Below, one piece after another: positions 1 to 10,722 of a stretch of DNA of 64,000 nucleotides. This DNA comes from Holtermannia corniformis (taxonomy: Eukaryota; Basidiomycota; Tremellomycetes; Holtermanniales). A program made the translations under genes and the position numbers. The DNA lies in assembly GCA_001599935.1 (NCBI GenBank), contig BCIJ01000027.1, forward strand, positions 1 to 64,000, written 5' to 3'. Positions within the stretch are counted from its first letter, which is position 1; the number at the start of each line of letters is the position of its first letter. The notes below the pieces were generated by a model. It saw nothing but the letters and a program-made list of their open reading frames with translations, was not told the DNA's origin and searched no databases.

Positions 1-3000
1 CGTCCCTCGTCCAGTTCAGCTTCGTGGCAAAGTGCTTGGAGCTGCCGCGCGCCTCGTGTTGTGCCAGGTGAACCGCCGACGTGTTGTCTTCGTACAGGAC
101 AAGCTTCTGTTGGCGATTGACTGATTCGAGCAAGCGGATGATCCACTGCCCGTGCCGTGCGGCGTGGTACAGCGCCACCCACTCGGCGTCCGTGGTCGAA
201 GTGGCGATGCCTTTTTGGAGCTTTGATCTCCAAGCGACCGCTCCGCCGCTCATGTCGAAGTAGAAGGCGGAGACGGAGCGTGTCATACGCGCGTCGTTGG
301 CGTAGTCGGCATCGGCATAGCCTCGAAGTTCGTCTGTCGTCGTGTACGAGATGCCATGCGTTCTGGTTCCCGCAAGGTAGGACCAGACGTTGCTGACCGC
401 GGCCAAGTGATGAGTCTGCGGCGCTTTTTGGAACGTCGCAAGATGGCCGTAAGCGAACGCCAGATCGGGACGCGTGCCCTGGACGAGATATCCGATCTCG
501 CCGAGCATCTGACGATACCTGGTTATGTCGTTTCCGGCCAGGGGTGTCGAAGTCGTCGCCGTGCAGTTGGCAAAGATCGGCACCGGGACCGAAGCTGCAA
601 TGTCGTACTCGTATTTGGCAAGCAATGATGAGATGTACGACGTTTGCGAGATGTGGATGCCGGCTCCCGTATTTGCAATATCGATGCCGAGAAACACTGT
701 TGGATAGCCGAGGTCCTTCATTTTGAAATGCTTGCGCAGGACTTCAGCGACCTCGTCGGCAGCATCGGCATTTGGCGCGACCACGAGCGCGTCATCGACG
801 TAGATGCCAAGCAGGGTTTGGCCTTTGAACCAAACACACTTGTCGATCTGAGATGCGACGAAACCGTTGTCGATCAATACCGATGACAGCTTTTCGTGCC
901 AAAGCCGAGGTGATTGCCGCAACCCGTAGAGTGCCTTGTTGAGCTTGCACACGTAGCCGGGAGGTGCCTGGTGAGACTTTGGTGGTTTGATGAAGACGTC
1001 GGTATCGATATCGCCATAGAGAAACGCGGACACAACGTCGAGCTGGCGCAACACCATGTTGCTTTGCACGGAGATGGCCAGCAAGATGCGCACAGCCGTC
1101 AACGATACAACTGGCGCGTAGTTGTGCTCGTCGTCCGACAGCGCGGCTTTGTTGCCGAGCACGACGAGGCGAGCCTTCTTTGTGCCATCCTCTTTGGTCT
1201 TCAGCACCATCATAGTCGGCAGGATGAGCTGGTTGTCATACTTGACGTGCTGCCACGTATTGTTGTCCATGATGGCAGACATCTCAACCTCGCGGGCGAT
1301 GTTGAAGCCGTCGTCGGTTTGCGCCGCCAGCGCTTCTGGCGCGTGCGGGTCGCCGCCCTCCCAGATCGTGACGTCTTCGCAACGGCAAACCGCCGCCTTC
1401 TTGGTATCCGGGTAGTAGATGACGTACGCGTTCGCATCGGGCTTGTACCCGACGAAGACACCCTTGATGGCCCTGGGATCCAGGACGCGGCGCGTCTCGT
1501 GCGGCTGGTACGCAAACGCCTTGGATCCCCAGACTCTGATGTGCTTCAACGAGGGCGGTTGCGGCAGCGTTCTTGTGTCGCCATCAAGCTTGGAGAAGAA
1601 GTGCTGGTACGGCGTAGTCTTGACCGGCAGCGCGGCGTGAGTCGTCCGGTTTTTGACGTGGACAAACACTTGAGCTGCTTCTTGCCAGTACTCCTTGCCT
1701 AGCTTAGCGTCGTACATCATGGCGGTGATGCCTTCCTTGATGGTGCGGTTCACACGCTCTGCACGTCCATTGGACTCGGGATTGTAGGGTGCAGTGCGTT
1801 GCCAGTTGATTTGCGACTTGACCAGCCACTCTTCGAAGACCTTGGACACGAACTCGCCGCCGTTGTCCGTGTGGATCGTCTGAACTTTGGCATTGAGCCT
1901 GCCCTCCCAGACACGAACGTAGTGTGCGAATGCGTGGAACGCGTCGGACTTGGCCTTGAGTGGGATGACGATAGTGAATCGCGAGTGGTCGTCGACCACC
2001 ACCATCCAATACTTCCACCCACCAATGACCGCCTCGGGGAAAGGCCCGGCAAGAGCGAGGTGCATAAGCTCGAGTGGCGCCTTGGCTCGAGCGCTGCTGC
2101 GGTAGTGTGCAGCGCGTGTCTGTTTGGCTGCCTGGCACGGTTCGCAGTCGTGTACGGCAACGTTCAGCTCGGTCTTCAAGTCGTCGTAGACGTCCGCGGC
2201 TTCGTGCATCTTCTTTTCGGAAATGTGCGCCATGCGCCGATGCCACAAGTTGTTGTCGTGGACGGCCTCGGCTGGTTGGGCGAAGACCTCGGTAGGAACG
2301 TCGTCAGGACTGGCTTCGTGTAGCCAACCCTCCTTGATGTTGCCGAAGTGCGGCATGGCGTCAATCGTCCAAGCGCCACCCGCACCCAGACGACCATTGA
2401 ACAGTGTCTGACCGCGGTTGGAGAAGATCATGTCCTCGCCCTTGGTACAGTGGTCTACGCCGCGGCGGGCCAACGCGCTGGAGCTGAGCAGGTTCGATGC
2501 GAAGTCTGGCACGAACAGGCAATCGGAGACAGTAAAAGTGCGCTGTCCGATGGTGCAGCAGACCTCACCAACGCCGACAGCGTTGGCCACCGCGCCGTTC
2601 GCAAGGTTGATAGGCGTGTCGACCTTCTGCAGTGTCTTGAACCACTTGATATCGTTGAACATGTGCCTATTTGCACCACTGTCGATCACGACGCGGTCCT
2701 TGTCGATGGGCGCATGTGCTTGCGCCATCATCGCAAAGACAGGCTCTTCGTCAATGGCCGCGTAATTGGCGTGGACCTGCGGTGGAGGACGTTGCGGCGT
2801 CGGCGACGCGTTTGCGCCGGTTGCAGGTCCGCGCCCACGGTTTTGATATCCTTGATCATGACGTGGCTGGGGGTTCGGATGCGGACGATCACGTGGTTGA
2901 CCCCCCCATCCGAGATCCGCTCTGCAGTAGCGCGCAATGTGGTTTGGACCATTGCAGCGAAAGCACATGTCGTTGGCTGGAGGGCGCCAGTTTTGCTGCT

Positions 3001-3052
3001 GCGGTTGTTGGGTGGCGCGCAGAGCGTACGTGGCTGGTAGTTCTGCTCTGAT
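1..3052 (-). CDS. copia zinc knuckle and Pol polyprotein, partial (runs off left edge)
   Basis: I checked one minus-strand frame at five points from about 2968 to 68 and it is the same frame throughout. It carries a CCHC zinc knuckle (CFRCNGPNHIARYC, about 2924-2965) and a protease active site (DSGAN, at 2675-2683). The integrase follows with an HHCC region (about 2110-2235) and the DNGGE segment near 1855-1870. The reverse transcriptase core YVDD is at 791-802, and the RNase H region (EDNTSAVHLA) reaches the window edge. The polyprotein would cut itself, copy RNA to DNA and integrate it. The frame has no start of its own and depends on gag, from which it differs by one base. The C-terminus is off the window. 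Confidence 0.9.
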   Translation of the reverse strand, partial: MRAELPATYALRATQQPQQQNWRPPANDMCFRCNGPNHIARYCRADLGWGGQPRDRPHPNPQPRHDQGYQNRGRGPATGANASPTPQRPPPQVHANYAAIDEEPVFAMMAQAHAPIDKDRVVIDSGANRHMFNDIKWFKTLQKVDTPINLANGAVANAVGVGEVCCTIGQRTFTVSDCLFVPDFASNLLSSSALARRGVDHCTKGEDMIFSNRGQTLFNGRLGAGGAWTIDAMPHFGNIKEGWLHEASPDDVPTEVFAQPAEAVHDNNLWHRRMAHISEKKMHEAADVYDDLKTELNVAVHDCEPCQAAKQTRAAHYRSSARAKAPLELMHLALAGPFPEAVIGGWKYWMVVVDDHSRFTIVIPLKAKSDAFHAFAHYVRVWEGRLNAKVQTIHTDNGGEFVSKVFEEWLVKSQINWQRTAPYNPESNGRAERVNRTIKEGITAMMYDAKLGKEYWQEAAQVFVHVKNRTTHAALPVKTTPYQHFFSKLDGDTRTLPQPPSLKHIRVWGSKAFAYQPHETRRVLDPRAIKGVFVGYKPDANAYVIYYPDTKKAAVCRCEDVTIWEGGDPHAPEALAAQTDDGFNIAREVEMSAIMDNNTWQHVKYDNQLILPTMMVLKTKEDGTKKARLVVLGNKAALSDDEHNYAPVVSLTAVRILLAISVQSNMVLRQLDVVSAFLYGDIDTDVFIKPPKSHQAPPGYVCKLNKALYGLRQSPRLWHEKLSSVLIDNGFVASQIDKCVWFKGQTLLGIYVDDALVVAPNADAADEVAEVLRKHFKMKDLGYPTVFLGIDIANTGAGIHISQTSYISSLLAKYEYDIAASVPVPIFANCTATTSTPLAGNDITRYRQMLGEIGYLVQGTRPDLAFAYGHLATFQKAPQTHHLAAVSNVWSYLAGTRTHGISYTTTDELRGYADADYANDARMTRSVSAFYFDMSGGAVAWRSKLQKGIATSTTDAEWVALYHAARHGQWIIRLLESVNRQQKLVLYEDNTSAVHLAQHEARGSSKHFATKLNWTRD

Positions 3053-4015
3053 CGTTCGTAGTTGCGCATTTGGTTCATGACGAATTCGCAGGTGAATCGA
3101 GGACCCAGCGTTGCGGCTTGTGCCTGCAGCATGTTTGCCTCGTGGCGATACACCTGCGGCAGTGTGTTGGTGAGGTGCAGCGCTTCTGTGGCTGCATCGA
3201 GTGGCCTTCCCGCACGCGCCAGCTTCGCGATGAGCGGCTGGAAGGTCTTCGTGTAGAAGTCGACAGTCTTCTCATCGTTGCGCATGTGCAACGCGAGTAG
3301 TTCGCCCTGCAGCTGCATGACTGATGCCGGGTCACGCGGTGTGTCGTAGCGCTGTGAGGGCCTCGCCGAGAGAAGGCGATAGCCCGAAAGGAGAGGCAAG
3401 ATCGACGCAGCGATCGGCCTCGAAAAAGCGGGACTCTAGATCGCGCGATGCGGAAAGCTAAGTTCCGCACTCGAGGGCTCTGGAGGATCGACGAGAGAGA
3501 ATAGGATGAACACTATAATATTCGAGCGATGGAGATACAACAAGAGACGAGAGAAACAGAAGGGCGCGCGCGCGCGCGGCCGCACCGCCGCAGCGCACAG
3601 ACAGTGGTGCGATAGCACCAGTGGCACCTCGCGAGGCGGTCTCCTTCGCACCCCGCACGTGGCACAGCCATAGGCGTGACAAGCGCGTCTGCAATTCGAT
3701 CAGGAGGTAGTACGCGTCGGGTATCTCCGGCAGGATGTTGCCAACGTCCTCGCTGAGGGACAAGTCGATGATGGACAGCGCGCGACGGTTGTCTTTGGTC
3801 CACTTTCTGCGTTGGATGTCGGTGAGCGGCTCGGGAGGTTGCGGCTCAGCAGGATACACCTCCCACTCATTGAGGAGAGCGCGCACGGTTTTGAACCATG
3901 CAGGGTAGTTGCTCTCTCCTTTGAGCTTGATCGAGGACTCGAGCGGTAGAGCTGGTGCAGCAGCAGCAGGCATATCGACGTTTGGTTGTTGTTCGTCGAG
4001 AGGCGGATTGTCCAT
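3050..4015 (-). pseudogene. copia gag, interrupted by a solo LTR
   Basis: The ATG at 4015 opens a capsid-like reading frame (ESNYPAWFKTVRALL, later DAYYLLIELQTR) resembling the UBN2/copia gag domain. It stops making sense at the LTR boundary (3686) and resumes at 3347 with YDTPRDPASVMQLQ. Removing the LTR plus one target-site copy (334 bp) restores one continuous frame across the junction, so the insertion is a late event in a previously intact gag. Near 3050 the frame shifts by one base before the zinc knuckle. I saw no clear slippery heptamer there, so a small indel is more likely than programmed frameshifting. As it stands the gene would give only a truncated product. Confidence 0.88.
3353..3681. 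repeat. solo LTR (329 bp) inserted in copia gag, with 5-bp target duplication
   Basis: The plus strand begins TGTGAGGGCC and ends GGCGTGACA, so the TG...CA ends and the short TGT/ACA inverted termini of LTRs are present. It is flanked by direct repeats AGCGC at 3348-3352 and 3682-3686. No internal retroelement sequence is present, so it is a solo LTR left by LTR-LTR recombination. It contains an AT-rich core (tataatatt on the plus strand, near 3511-3520) and a (GC)n run near 3563-3578. Orientation is not certain. I saw no likeness to the DNA next to the host element's gag start, so it probably comes from a different family. Confidence 0.88.
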
Positions 4016-4824
4016 GAGGATAGGGGGTCGCCCTGTGATCCTCGTTAATTTTGAAAGCTACCGGTTACGAGACGCTCCTGCAGTACTCGCCCTATGCAAG
4101 GCCAACTTGCTTCTGAGTCCCCTCAGATGAGCAGTGGTTGACCACCCGTCCTGGGATTTGGTCGCAGAGCCGGCTCGAGACCGACCCCTTTACGCGAAGA
4201 CAGGGACCTTCCGCTTGATAAGCCTGGGTCCGTGTCAGAACACCTGGAGAAGCTCGTGCGCTTGTGGCGCAGCGAGTGGAAGAGTAAGAGGGCTCACAAC
4301 CTGAGAGGCAATGGAAAGGCAAAAGCTGCAGAGACTATCGACAGCAGCCGGCTTTACAATTGCCTTAACCTCTGCACACTGCACAAACGCCGAAAGGCCG
4401 CAGCCCAAACCCTCACAGTGCACACCGCCGAAGCCATGATCCACGGTGTTACGAGGTAGTGCACTTCTGCTGAGTGAACAATTGCAGCACCAAGACAAGC
4501 TTGATCATCATGTCCTCCCACAATCTGCAACAGCCTCAGGCCGGCGAACCTGGTATTGACGAGTTCAGGTGTAGCCGGCGCATCTCGACCACCTCTAGAT
4601 ACGCACGTGTCTACCACGTGACCTGATCTCTGTTCGACCTTCGCCAAGGTATACCTATGGCTTGCTACTTTGTCTCGATTCTGCGATATACAAGCAACAT
4701 CTCGCTGCAGAGTTTCAATTGATTTCTCATCGTACAAACATGGCATGGTTCCCGCCAATGGCGAAGAGACCGGACGGCGGCGTTGCGTAAGTACTGGAAC
4801 CAAACAGCTGTTGGCACGGCCTTG
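4016..4824. other. Intergenic region between copia and the family A copy; no confident gene
   Basis: This stretch should contain the gag-proximal LTR and leader of the copia element, but I could not locate its ends. Short ORFs on both strands have no recognisable domain. On the minus strand from about 4755 there is a faint resemblance to the first exon of family C (ATG, then a short peptide ending E-T-L-Q before a possible splice site). That would fit a family C relic divergent from the family A copy at 4825. The match is weak. Confidence 0.3.
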
Positions 4825-6334
4825 ATGGTTGGATCAGATACCGCACCGTTTCCTAGAGTAACACGAGGCTCGAGCGAACCGACGGTGTATGATTTCATGC
4901 ATGCAGCCCACTGTCAACATCGGCAGCTGCTGGATGGTTCCAAATCTACACGCGAAATGTCAAGCTCACTCGTTCAGAAGATTTCCGGCCTCGCGCTCGA
5001 CGATCACGGTCAGGCTACACCCTGTGGTGTTCGCGCGCGTTACTGATGTTTTCAGATCATAGGCGTCAAGAAGTCGTCGTAGGAAGCCTGCGCTTCAATG
5101 GCGATCTACCCAAGGATCTGCTGACCAGCCTGTGCGACGCTCGCGCTGAGGACCTCGCCCGGCCGCTGATGCCGACGGTACGGACGCTACTGGGGTACCG
5201 AGAAGTAGAGCAGCGGCACAGGCCGTCGATCCGGTCCGAAGCGGCGCTACAGGGTGCGTCAGTCATGAGCTTGTACGCTCCAATCAACCACACTCTGCGA
5301 AGCTTTGGCTGGGGTCCATACTTCGTCGAGGGCTCTTGGACGCGCAGCCTCAATGACAACAGTCGAGTGTGAGTTTCTATGAGCTGGCTCGAAGGCCCTT
5401 TTGACCGAGCCTCTTTGCACAGGTCCGACTTCTACTGCCTGCACCTGCATCCAGGATCAATGTCGGTCGAGGACCTCAGCCGGCAGCTGTCTCGAGCTCC
5501 CGAAATGCAGTAGAGCCGCCACCGCCTCGCAAAAGGCAACGGCAGATACAGACGCAACATGGCGTACCGCGTAGGTCATTCCTGATTCTAGCCGCCGCAT
5601 TGCGGCAGTGCTGACGACAATAGGTGCTCCAGTAGTGTTTACCAGTTCCATGGCGAACGCCGCTCCAGCGCTCGATGACTCGCACGCCAGCGGAGCCTGC
5701 GGGCTTTCTGAGCCAAGGCAGAGCGCAGCGCTTTCACAACTTCCTCGCATGGTCCAGATGCCGTTCATCCGCAACAAAAGTCAAGCCTTGGAGGAATGGA
5801 AGACTCTGAGTGCCTCGCACGCCGAGGAGATGGCAACCAGTCTCTTGCCCACGCTACCCGACGCCCGGAAACGAAGGCCCGATGCCCACAGACAACAGGT
5901 ACAAGAGCTTTCGTTACAGAGACTGGCAGCTAGAAGTTGCTGCTGTTCCTGCTACGCCAACAACACCTGGCAGCCCGAAGAGGAAGGCCCGATGGACCAA
6001 CTGGAAGGCGCGTTGGACGTCCCCGGTGACCGGCGCCTCCCAGCATCTGGGCTTGACCGTCGCTCAGACGATGGCTTACATGTTCGAAGACCGAACGGAG
6101 TGGGGTCGCCTTCAAAATGGAGTACAGTACACTGTTCTCAGGCAAAACCCAGGCAGAGTGTTCGACATCTCTTCCATCATCGACAACGACTTTTCGGGCG
6201 CTCCATGGCACGCAATCAGCTTCGCACTCGCTCATCAGTGTACGCTGCCAAGAGCAGCTTTTCTTCACGATACACGAGCAGATCTTCGCCGCACCGATGA
6301 CCCAACATGCCACAAGCATGATATCACCACGTGA
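4825..6334 (+). pseudogene. Family A protein of unknown function, copy 1 (frameshifted)
   Basis: I do not recognise this family. Exon 1 (ATG 4825) encodes a segment with DGSKSTREMSSSL and ISGLALDD. An intron at 5009-5055 leads to SLRFNGDLPKDLL, then SVMSLYAPINHTLRSFGWG and YFVEGSWTRS. More exons follow after an intron near 5373-5424, and probably others near 5465-5512 and 5575-5632. The C-terminal block has ASQHLGLTVAQTMAYMFED and ends with APWHAISFALAHQCTLPR. The same blocks occur in order in the copy at 53.3-54.7 kb, and the N-terminal blocks occur at 16.6-16.9 kb. A one-base frame change near 5900 (before RYRDW) separates two conserved segments, so this copy looks broken unless there is a sequence error. 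No signal peptide or transmembrane segment is evident. Confidence 0.6.
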
Positions 6335-6475
6335 CGCAGCTTGGCCCAGGTTGAGAAACAATCTACCTTCCCCTCTGTACACTGCAACCAGCACCGTCAC
6401 AGCTCACAGACATCCGCAATCTCGATTTACCAAGTTGACAACGCCAGCTGTGCCATTTGACTTTCCCGCGCCGTC

Positions 6476-9400
6476 ATGGCGCTCACCCACCCGCTCCAGG
6501 TGGCCGGTACGTACCTTGGGCGGTGATCAATAGACGGCTGACTGATTTCAGTGCGTATCCGGCCATGGACTGAAAAGGAGCTCGGGAGGCTCGTCGATAC
6601 GTCGAGTCCAAAGCCTTTCTTCCTGGGCGAAGGCAACTATGCGAGTGCGCCACAAATGTTGACGGGGACGGGGGTCACCAACTTGATTAGTGCGTCTGAT
6701 CCTTTAGCATGAGTCAGCGCTGACACCTAATACCAGATGTACTCGATCATCGCACAATCGAGTTTGACCGCCCCAACCCGGCCGAGCTCGTCAAGCGTGG
6801 AATGCCGGGACGAAAGCGGTACAAGGACAAGCGGTGTGTTTGCATCTCTGCAACGGCGGAGCCCAGGCTGATACAACTCCAGCTACACGTTTGACCGCAT
6901 CTTCGACCAGGACGCGACACAGGAGCAGGTGTTCGACCACACTGCCAAGCCTTTGCTAGATGGTGTACTTGACGGCTACAACGCGACCATCTTTGCGTAC
7001 GGTGTGAGTGATTTCGACCCCCTGTACCACAACTCGAGCTGACTCGCCAGGCGACCGGGTGCGGCAAGACTCATACGGTCAGCGGCAAGCCGTCCGACGA
7101 AGGCATCATTGTGCGCACCATGTCGGAACTGTTTCGCCGCGTCGCAGACAGCCAGGATCAATACGCGACCGTCATCTCGCTCTCCTACGTTGAGATCTAC
7201 AACGAGACGATCCGCGATCTCTTGCCTGAACAATACGTGCCGGATGCCACGACCGGGCTCAAGCTGCTCGAGACCAACGCAAAGGGCATGGACCCTGGTC
7301 GTGTCACGCTCGAAGGGCTCAAGTGGCACGAGCCGCGTGACGTCGAGCATGTGATGGAGCTCGTGATGACGGGTAACGAGCGACGGAGCTGCTCGCCGAC
7401 GCACGCGAACGCGGAATCGTCACGCTCCCATGCGGTGTTGCGAATCAACGTCGTGCGCACGCTCAAGACGCTCGAGGTCGATCTCGAGGCCGAGACGGTC
7501 CAACAGGCGGCGGCTGGCGCGACGCTGAGTATCATCGACCTCGCTGGATCCGAGCGCGCCGCGGCGACGCAGAACATGGGCAAGCGGATGAAGGAAGGCG
7601 CCAACATCAACAAGTCGCTGCTCGCTCTCAGCAACTGCCTACAGGCGCTCGCTCAGCGAGGCGCGCGCGCACATGTCCCGTATCGCGACAGCAAGTTGAC
7701 GCGCATGCTCAAATTCGCACTCGGCGGCAACTGCCGAACGGTGATGATTGTCTGCGTCTCGCCGTCGTCAGAGCATATCGAGGACACGCACAACACGCTC
7801 ATGTGGGCCAACACGAGCAAGAACCTGCGCACGTCGGCAACGCGCAACACGGGCGTGCAAATGGTCGGTGTGCAGCAGTACCTGCTCAAGATTGCCGCGT
7901 GCGAAGCCATGATTGCCCAGCTCGAAGGTCAGCTGGCGGCAAAGGGCGAAGCGAGCAGTAAGATTGAAGAAGCGCGGTTGAAGGGGGTACGGGACGAGGC
8001 CGCGCGCCACCTCGAGATGCTCAAGGCCAAAGTTGCGGAACGTCTTCCCGACTTGTTGAACGGTGCTGTTGATCGGGCGGGCTGGGATAGTGCAGAGCTC
8101 CGAAATGCCGTGTTCAGGCAACGGATCGATGAGCTCGACATGCTTGAAAAAGTCAATCCGCCATTGTCACCCAGCAACACGCAAGAGCGCGACAAGCTGC
8201 GGAGCTTGATCCAGGCGGAGGACGCCGCGTACAAGTACAACCCGCAAGTCCAGGCCCGACTTCGGCTTGAAGTCGATCAGGCGAGATCGATGGAAAAGGT
8301 GCTCCGGCTCGCGACTGAGCAGACGTATGATCGACTCGATGAGGCATCGCATCGTAACGTGCTGCTGAGCGTCAAGTTGCACCAAGCCGAGAACGCGGCG
8401 GCGATTGCGCATGCGCGAGAGACGGCGTATCGACGAGCCGTGAGCCAGCAGGCGCAGGTCGTGACGGCTCAGGTCGGGTTGGCGGCCAAACTCGAAGCGG
8501 TTGTACGAGAGCATGTGGCTGAACTCGAGCGCGCACTGCAGACCGTCCAGATCGGGGGCGATACGCTGCTCAGTGCCGCCGTTCGGAAAGCCGTGCATGG
8601 TCTACACGCTGCAACCGGCACGACAATCACCAACCTCGTCGCTCTGCCACCTACCCTCCCTTCACTTCCTAGAACGGTCGCGTCGCCGGCCATCCGCCGC
8701 GTCATCTCTGCTCCTGTCGGTCCGAAATCGCCCATTCGACCCCGGGTCTCACTCGGTGCTCGCCCGCCGAAAAAGGCGTTCAGGTGGGCAGACGAAGCGG
8801 GTGAAGGTCGAATCGACGACAAGAGCTTGAGCCTGAGCCTGAGTCCTGGCAGTGAGGAGGATGAGGGTGAATGGGAAGATGATCGATCCGAATCGCCACC
8901 AACACCGGTACGCGCGACGCCAATCATCCCGCTCAACATTACACTGCCTGCGCCTGTGCCTGTACCGGCGCTCAACTCGGTCTCGGCCTCGCCTGGACCC
9001 CTGGTGCCGGCTCTGGCGCCCGTGACGGTCAAGAAGGCTACGTCGCTTGCGTTGTCGGGCAACGGCTGGCGCGAGCACCGAATGGCCATGGCCAAGAGCA
9101 AGCTCGAGACGTTGACAGAGGCGTCGCCAGACGTAGGTAGTGTAGTGCCGCACGCACCAGCACCAGCACCAGCACCAGCGTCCGCAAACAAGCCATCGCC
9201 CCTCGCCGAGCGCTGCCAGCCCAACACTGCCTTGTCCGGTCCGGCCCGCCGTACATCTACCATCGGATCATACGCGAAACCCACCATTTCGAGCTCGCGC
9301 TCGTCGTCAGCGATCAACCTCGGTTCGCCGTCGTCCATCCCGATCTTCAAGATGCCCGCGAGCGCAAGCCTGAATCGACGGCTGTCGTCCAGTACGGGTG

Positions 9401-9594
9401 TTGGCCCGCACCGTGTGGAGCGCAAGAGACCTCGTGAGAGTGTGAACCCTCTGAACCGGCAGCTGGCGCAGGCGCACGGGCTGTCTGCGAACCCACTGGC
9501 GGGGGGTGCGCAGAGGCGGGCATCGTTGGCGCCTGGAGCGGCGAGGCCACGGGTGAGCTCGGCGGGTAGTAGCAGGCTGGTTGGGTGGCATTGA
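6476..9594 (+). CDS. Kinesin-8 family motor protein (Kip3/Klp5-Klp6 type)
   Basis: This is a microtubule motor. The kinesin-8 family walks to plus ends and limits microtubule length in spindle and cytoplasm. Five exons: ATG 6476, introns 6507-6551, 6690-6736, 6834-6882 and 7004-7050, then a long last exon to 9594. The N-terminal motor has VRIRPW, a P-loop GATGCGKTHTVSG, switch I (NAESSRSH), switch II (DLAGSERAAATQ) and KEGANINKSLLALSNCL. The GATGCGKTHT P-loop is typical of kinesin-8. A coiled-coil-prone neck/stalk follows, then a Ser/Pro/Ala-rich, basic tail of about 300 residues with a (PA)n run near 9160-9180. Length (about 960 aa) fits the family. A 441-aa antisense ORF over the tail is a shadow. 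Confidence 0.93.
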
Positions 9595-9750
9595 TCTGGG
9601 TGTGGGTGAGCTTGGTGGAGCATATGTGAGGTATGGACACGGATGGGCTCGATGCACCGGATGCATGTTATAGAGATGCGATTTGCCACCAAGCACACTG
9701 CGTGCTCGCCACTGACACTGACTTGTTGCGCGTCCGCAGCAGCGACAACC

Positions 9751-10722
9751 ATGGCCATGGCGTCGAGCGGCTCCTCACTCCGTCCTACGCACACCCATTC
9801 AACCTCTGCATCCTCCTACCTGCTCATCACACGCCGTCCCTCCTCCCCCNCCCAGCCCCCACCCACCACCACCCGCCTCCAGCGCCCCTATCCCCTCGCC
9901 CTACTCTGCACCCTAGATCTCGCTCTCGCTCTCCACCTCGAGCTCTCGACACACGCAACGTTGCATCACCTGTTAATCCTCTCTATCCTGCGCGCATGCG
10001 TCGTTGGAGCCCTCGTCGGCTGTAGTCGGTATTGGAGGGCTCGAGGCGGGNGGGNCATCATGTGCTGTGGGGGGNGTCTGGTGGGCGTCTTGTGGGAGGG
10101 CTGTAGTGCTGTACTGGAGAGGGATGTCGCGCTCGAAGGCTTGCGCCGGACGGCGTTGGTCTCGGTACGTAGGCTGTGTCAAGGTGTACGTGCTGAAACG
10201 ACGTCACGTCGTAGACGACTGCGTTCGCTGTCCTCGAGAATGTACGTGCTTGTCGCTCGACTAGATCTGGCATGCGCCTTTACTGACGAACACCAGCTCG
10301 TCTACTTTATCCTACTCCGACTCTCACCCACGCCGCACCACCACCAGCCGTCGTCCAAGTTCCCAGCACTGCGCCATCCGCCATCAGCCCATTCTCTGCG
10401 CTACGACGAGCACATTATCTCTGCACCGCGCACGCCCTCGCGTCAGCTTTCAGCCTCGGATTCCACACCTGCGTCTGAAGACGAAGATGAAGAAGGGTAT
10501 GAATCGGACGACGTCTCGTCCATCTCATCCAGTGAGATTGTCGATCTACCGGATATGCACTCGCCTGCGCCCGCTCGGGTCCGCAGACGGACTGTGGAGC
10601 CGGAAGAGGGAGCAGAGGAGCAGGATCGCTTAGGCAAGAGTCTGGAGAGGAGTTGGAGGCGGCGCAGTGTCGGTGAGCTGGAACGAATCAGGGAAGCAGA
10701 GAGCTATGGGACGTTTGGATAG
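9751..10722 (+). CDS. Hypothetical protein with hydrophobic N-terminal half and acidic tail
   Basis: I do not recognise this gene. The ATG at 9751 has a good context (caaccATGG). The N-terminal half has hydrophobic stretches (LALLCTLDLALALHLE, then LLILSILRACVVGALVGC) that could be membrane segments. The C-terminal part is acidic and Ser-rich (ASEDEDEEGYESDD) followed by a basic, charged end. The frame is open across the whole span. An intron from about 10165 (GTACGT) to the cag at about 10300 would join ALVS to LVYFILL in frame and is plausible. Four undetermined bases (9850, 10051, 10055, 10075) fall in the coding part, so the frame there is not secure. It lies 157 bp downstream of the kinesin gene on the same strand. 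Confidence 0.45.
   Translation: MAMASSGSSLRPTHTHSTSASSYLLITRRPSSPXQPPPTTTRLQRPYPLALLCTLDLALALHLELSTHATLHHLLILSILRACVVGALVGCSRYWRARGGXXIMCCGGXLVGVLWEGCSAVLERDVALEGLRRTALVSVRRLCQGVRAETTSRRRRLRSLSSRMYVLVARLDLACAFTDEHQLVYFILLRLSPTPHHHQPSSKFPALRHPPSAHSLRYDEHIISAPRTPSRQLSASDSTPASEDEDEEGYESDDVSSISSSEIVDLPDMHSPAPARVRRRTVEPEEGAEEQDRLGKSLERSWRRRSVGELERIREAESYGTFG

Larger units (their letters stand above)
1..4015 (-). mobile_element. Ty1/copia-type LTR retrotransposon, left-truncated by the window edge
   Basis: The minus strand reads in the order gag, zinc knuckle, aspartic protease, integrase, reverse transcriptase, RNase H. Integrase before reverse transcriptase is the Ty1/copia arrangement. The copy is disrupted. 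A 329-bp solo LTR sits inside gag (3353-3681), and the gag and zinc-knuckle/pol frames differ by one base near 3050. The distal LTR lies beyond position 1. I could not define the gag-proximal LTR or primer-binding site with confidence in 4016-4350. A TG at about 4034 is a possible LTR edge, but I saw no likeness to the solo LTR. The element is probably not autonomous as it stands. Confidence 0.93.

Noticed and set aside
914..1702. Plus-strand ORF of 262 codons
   Set aside because: Antisense to the copia integrase and reverse transcriptase frame, which is clearly the coding one.
8469..9794. Minus-strand ORF of 441 codons
   Set aside because: It lies antisense to the kinesin tail, is Ser/Ala/Gly/Arg-rich from the codon bias of the sense strand, and shows no domain.
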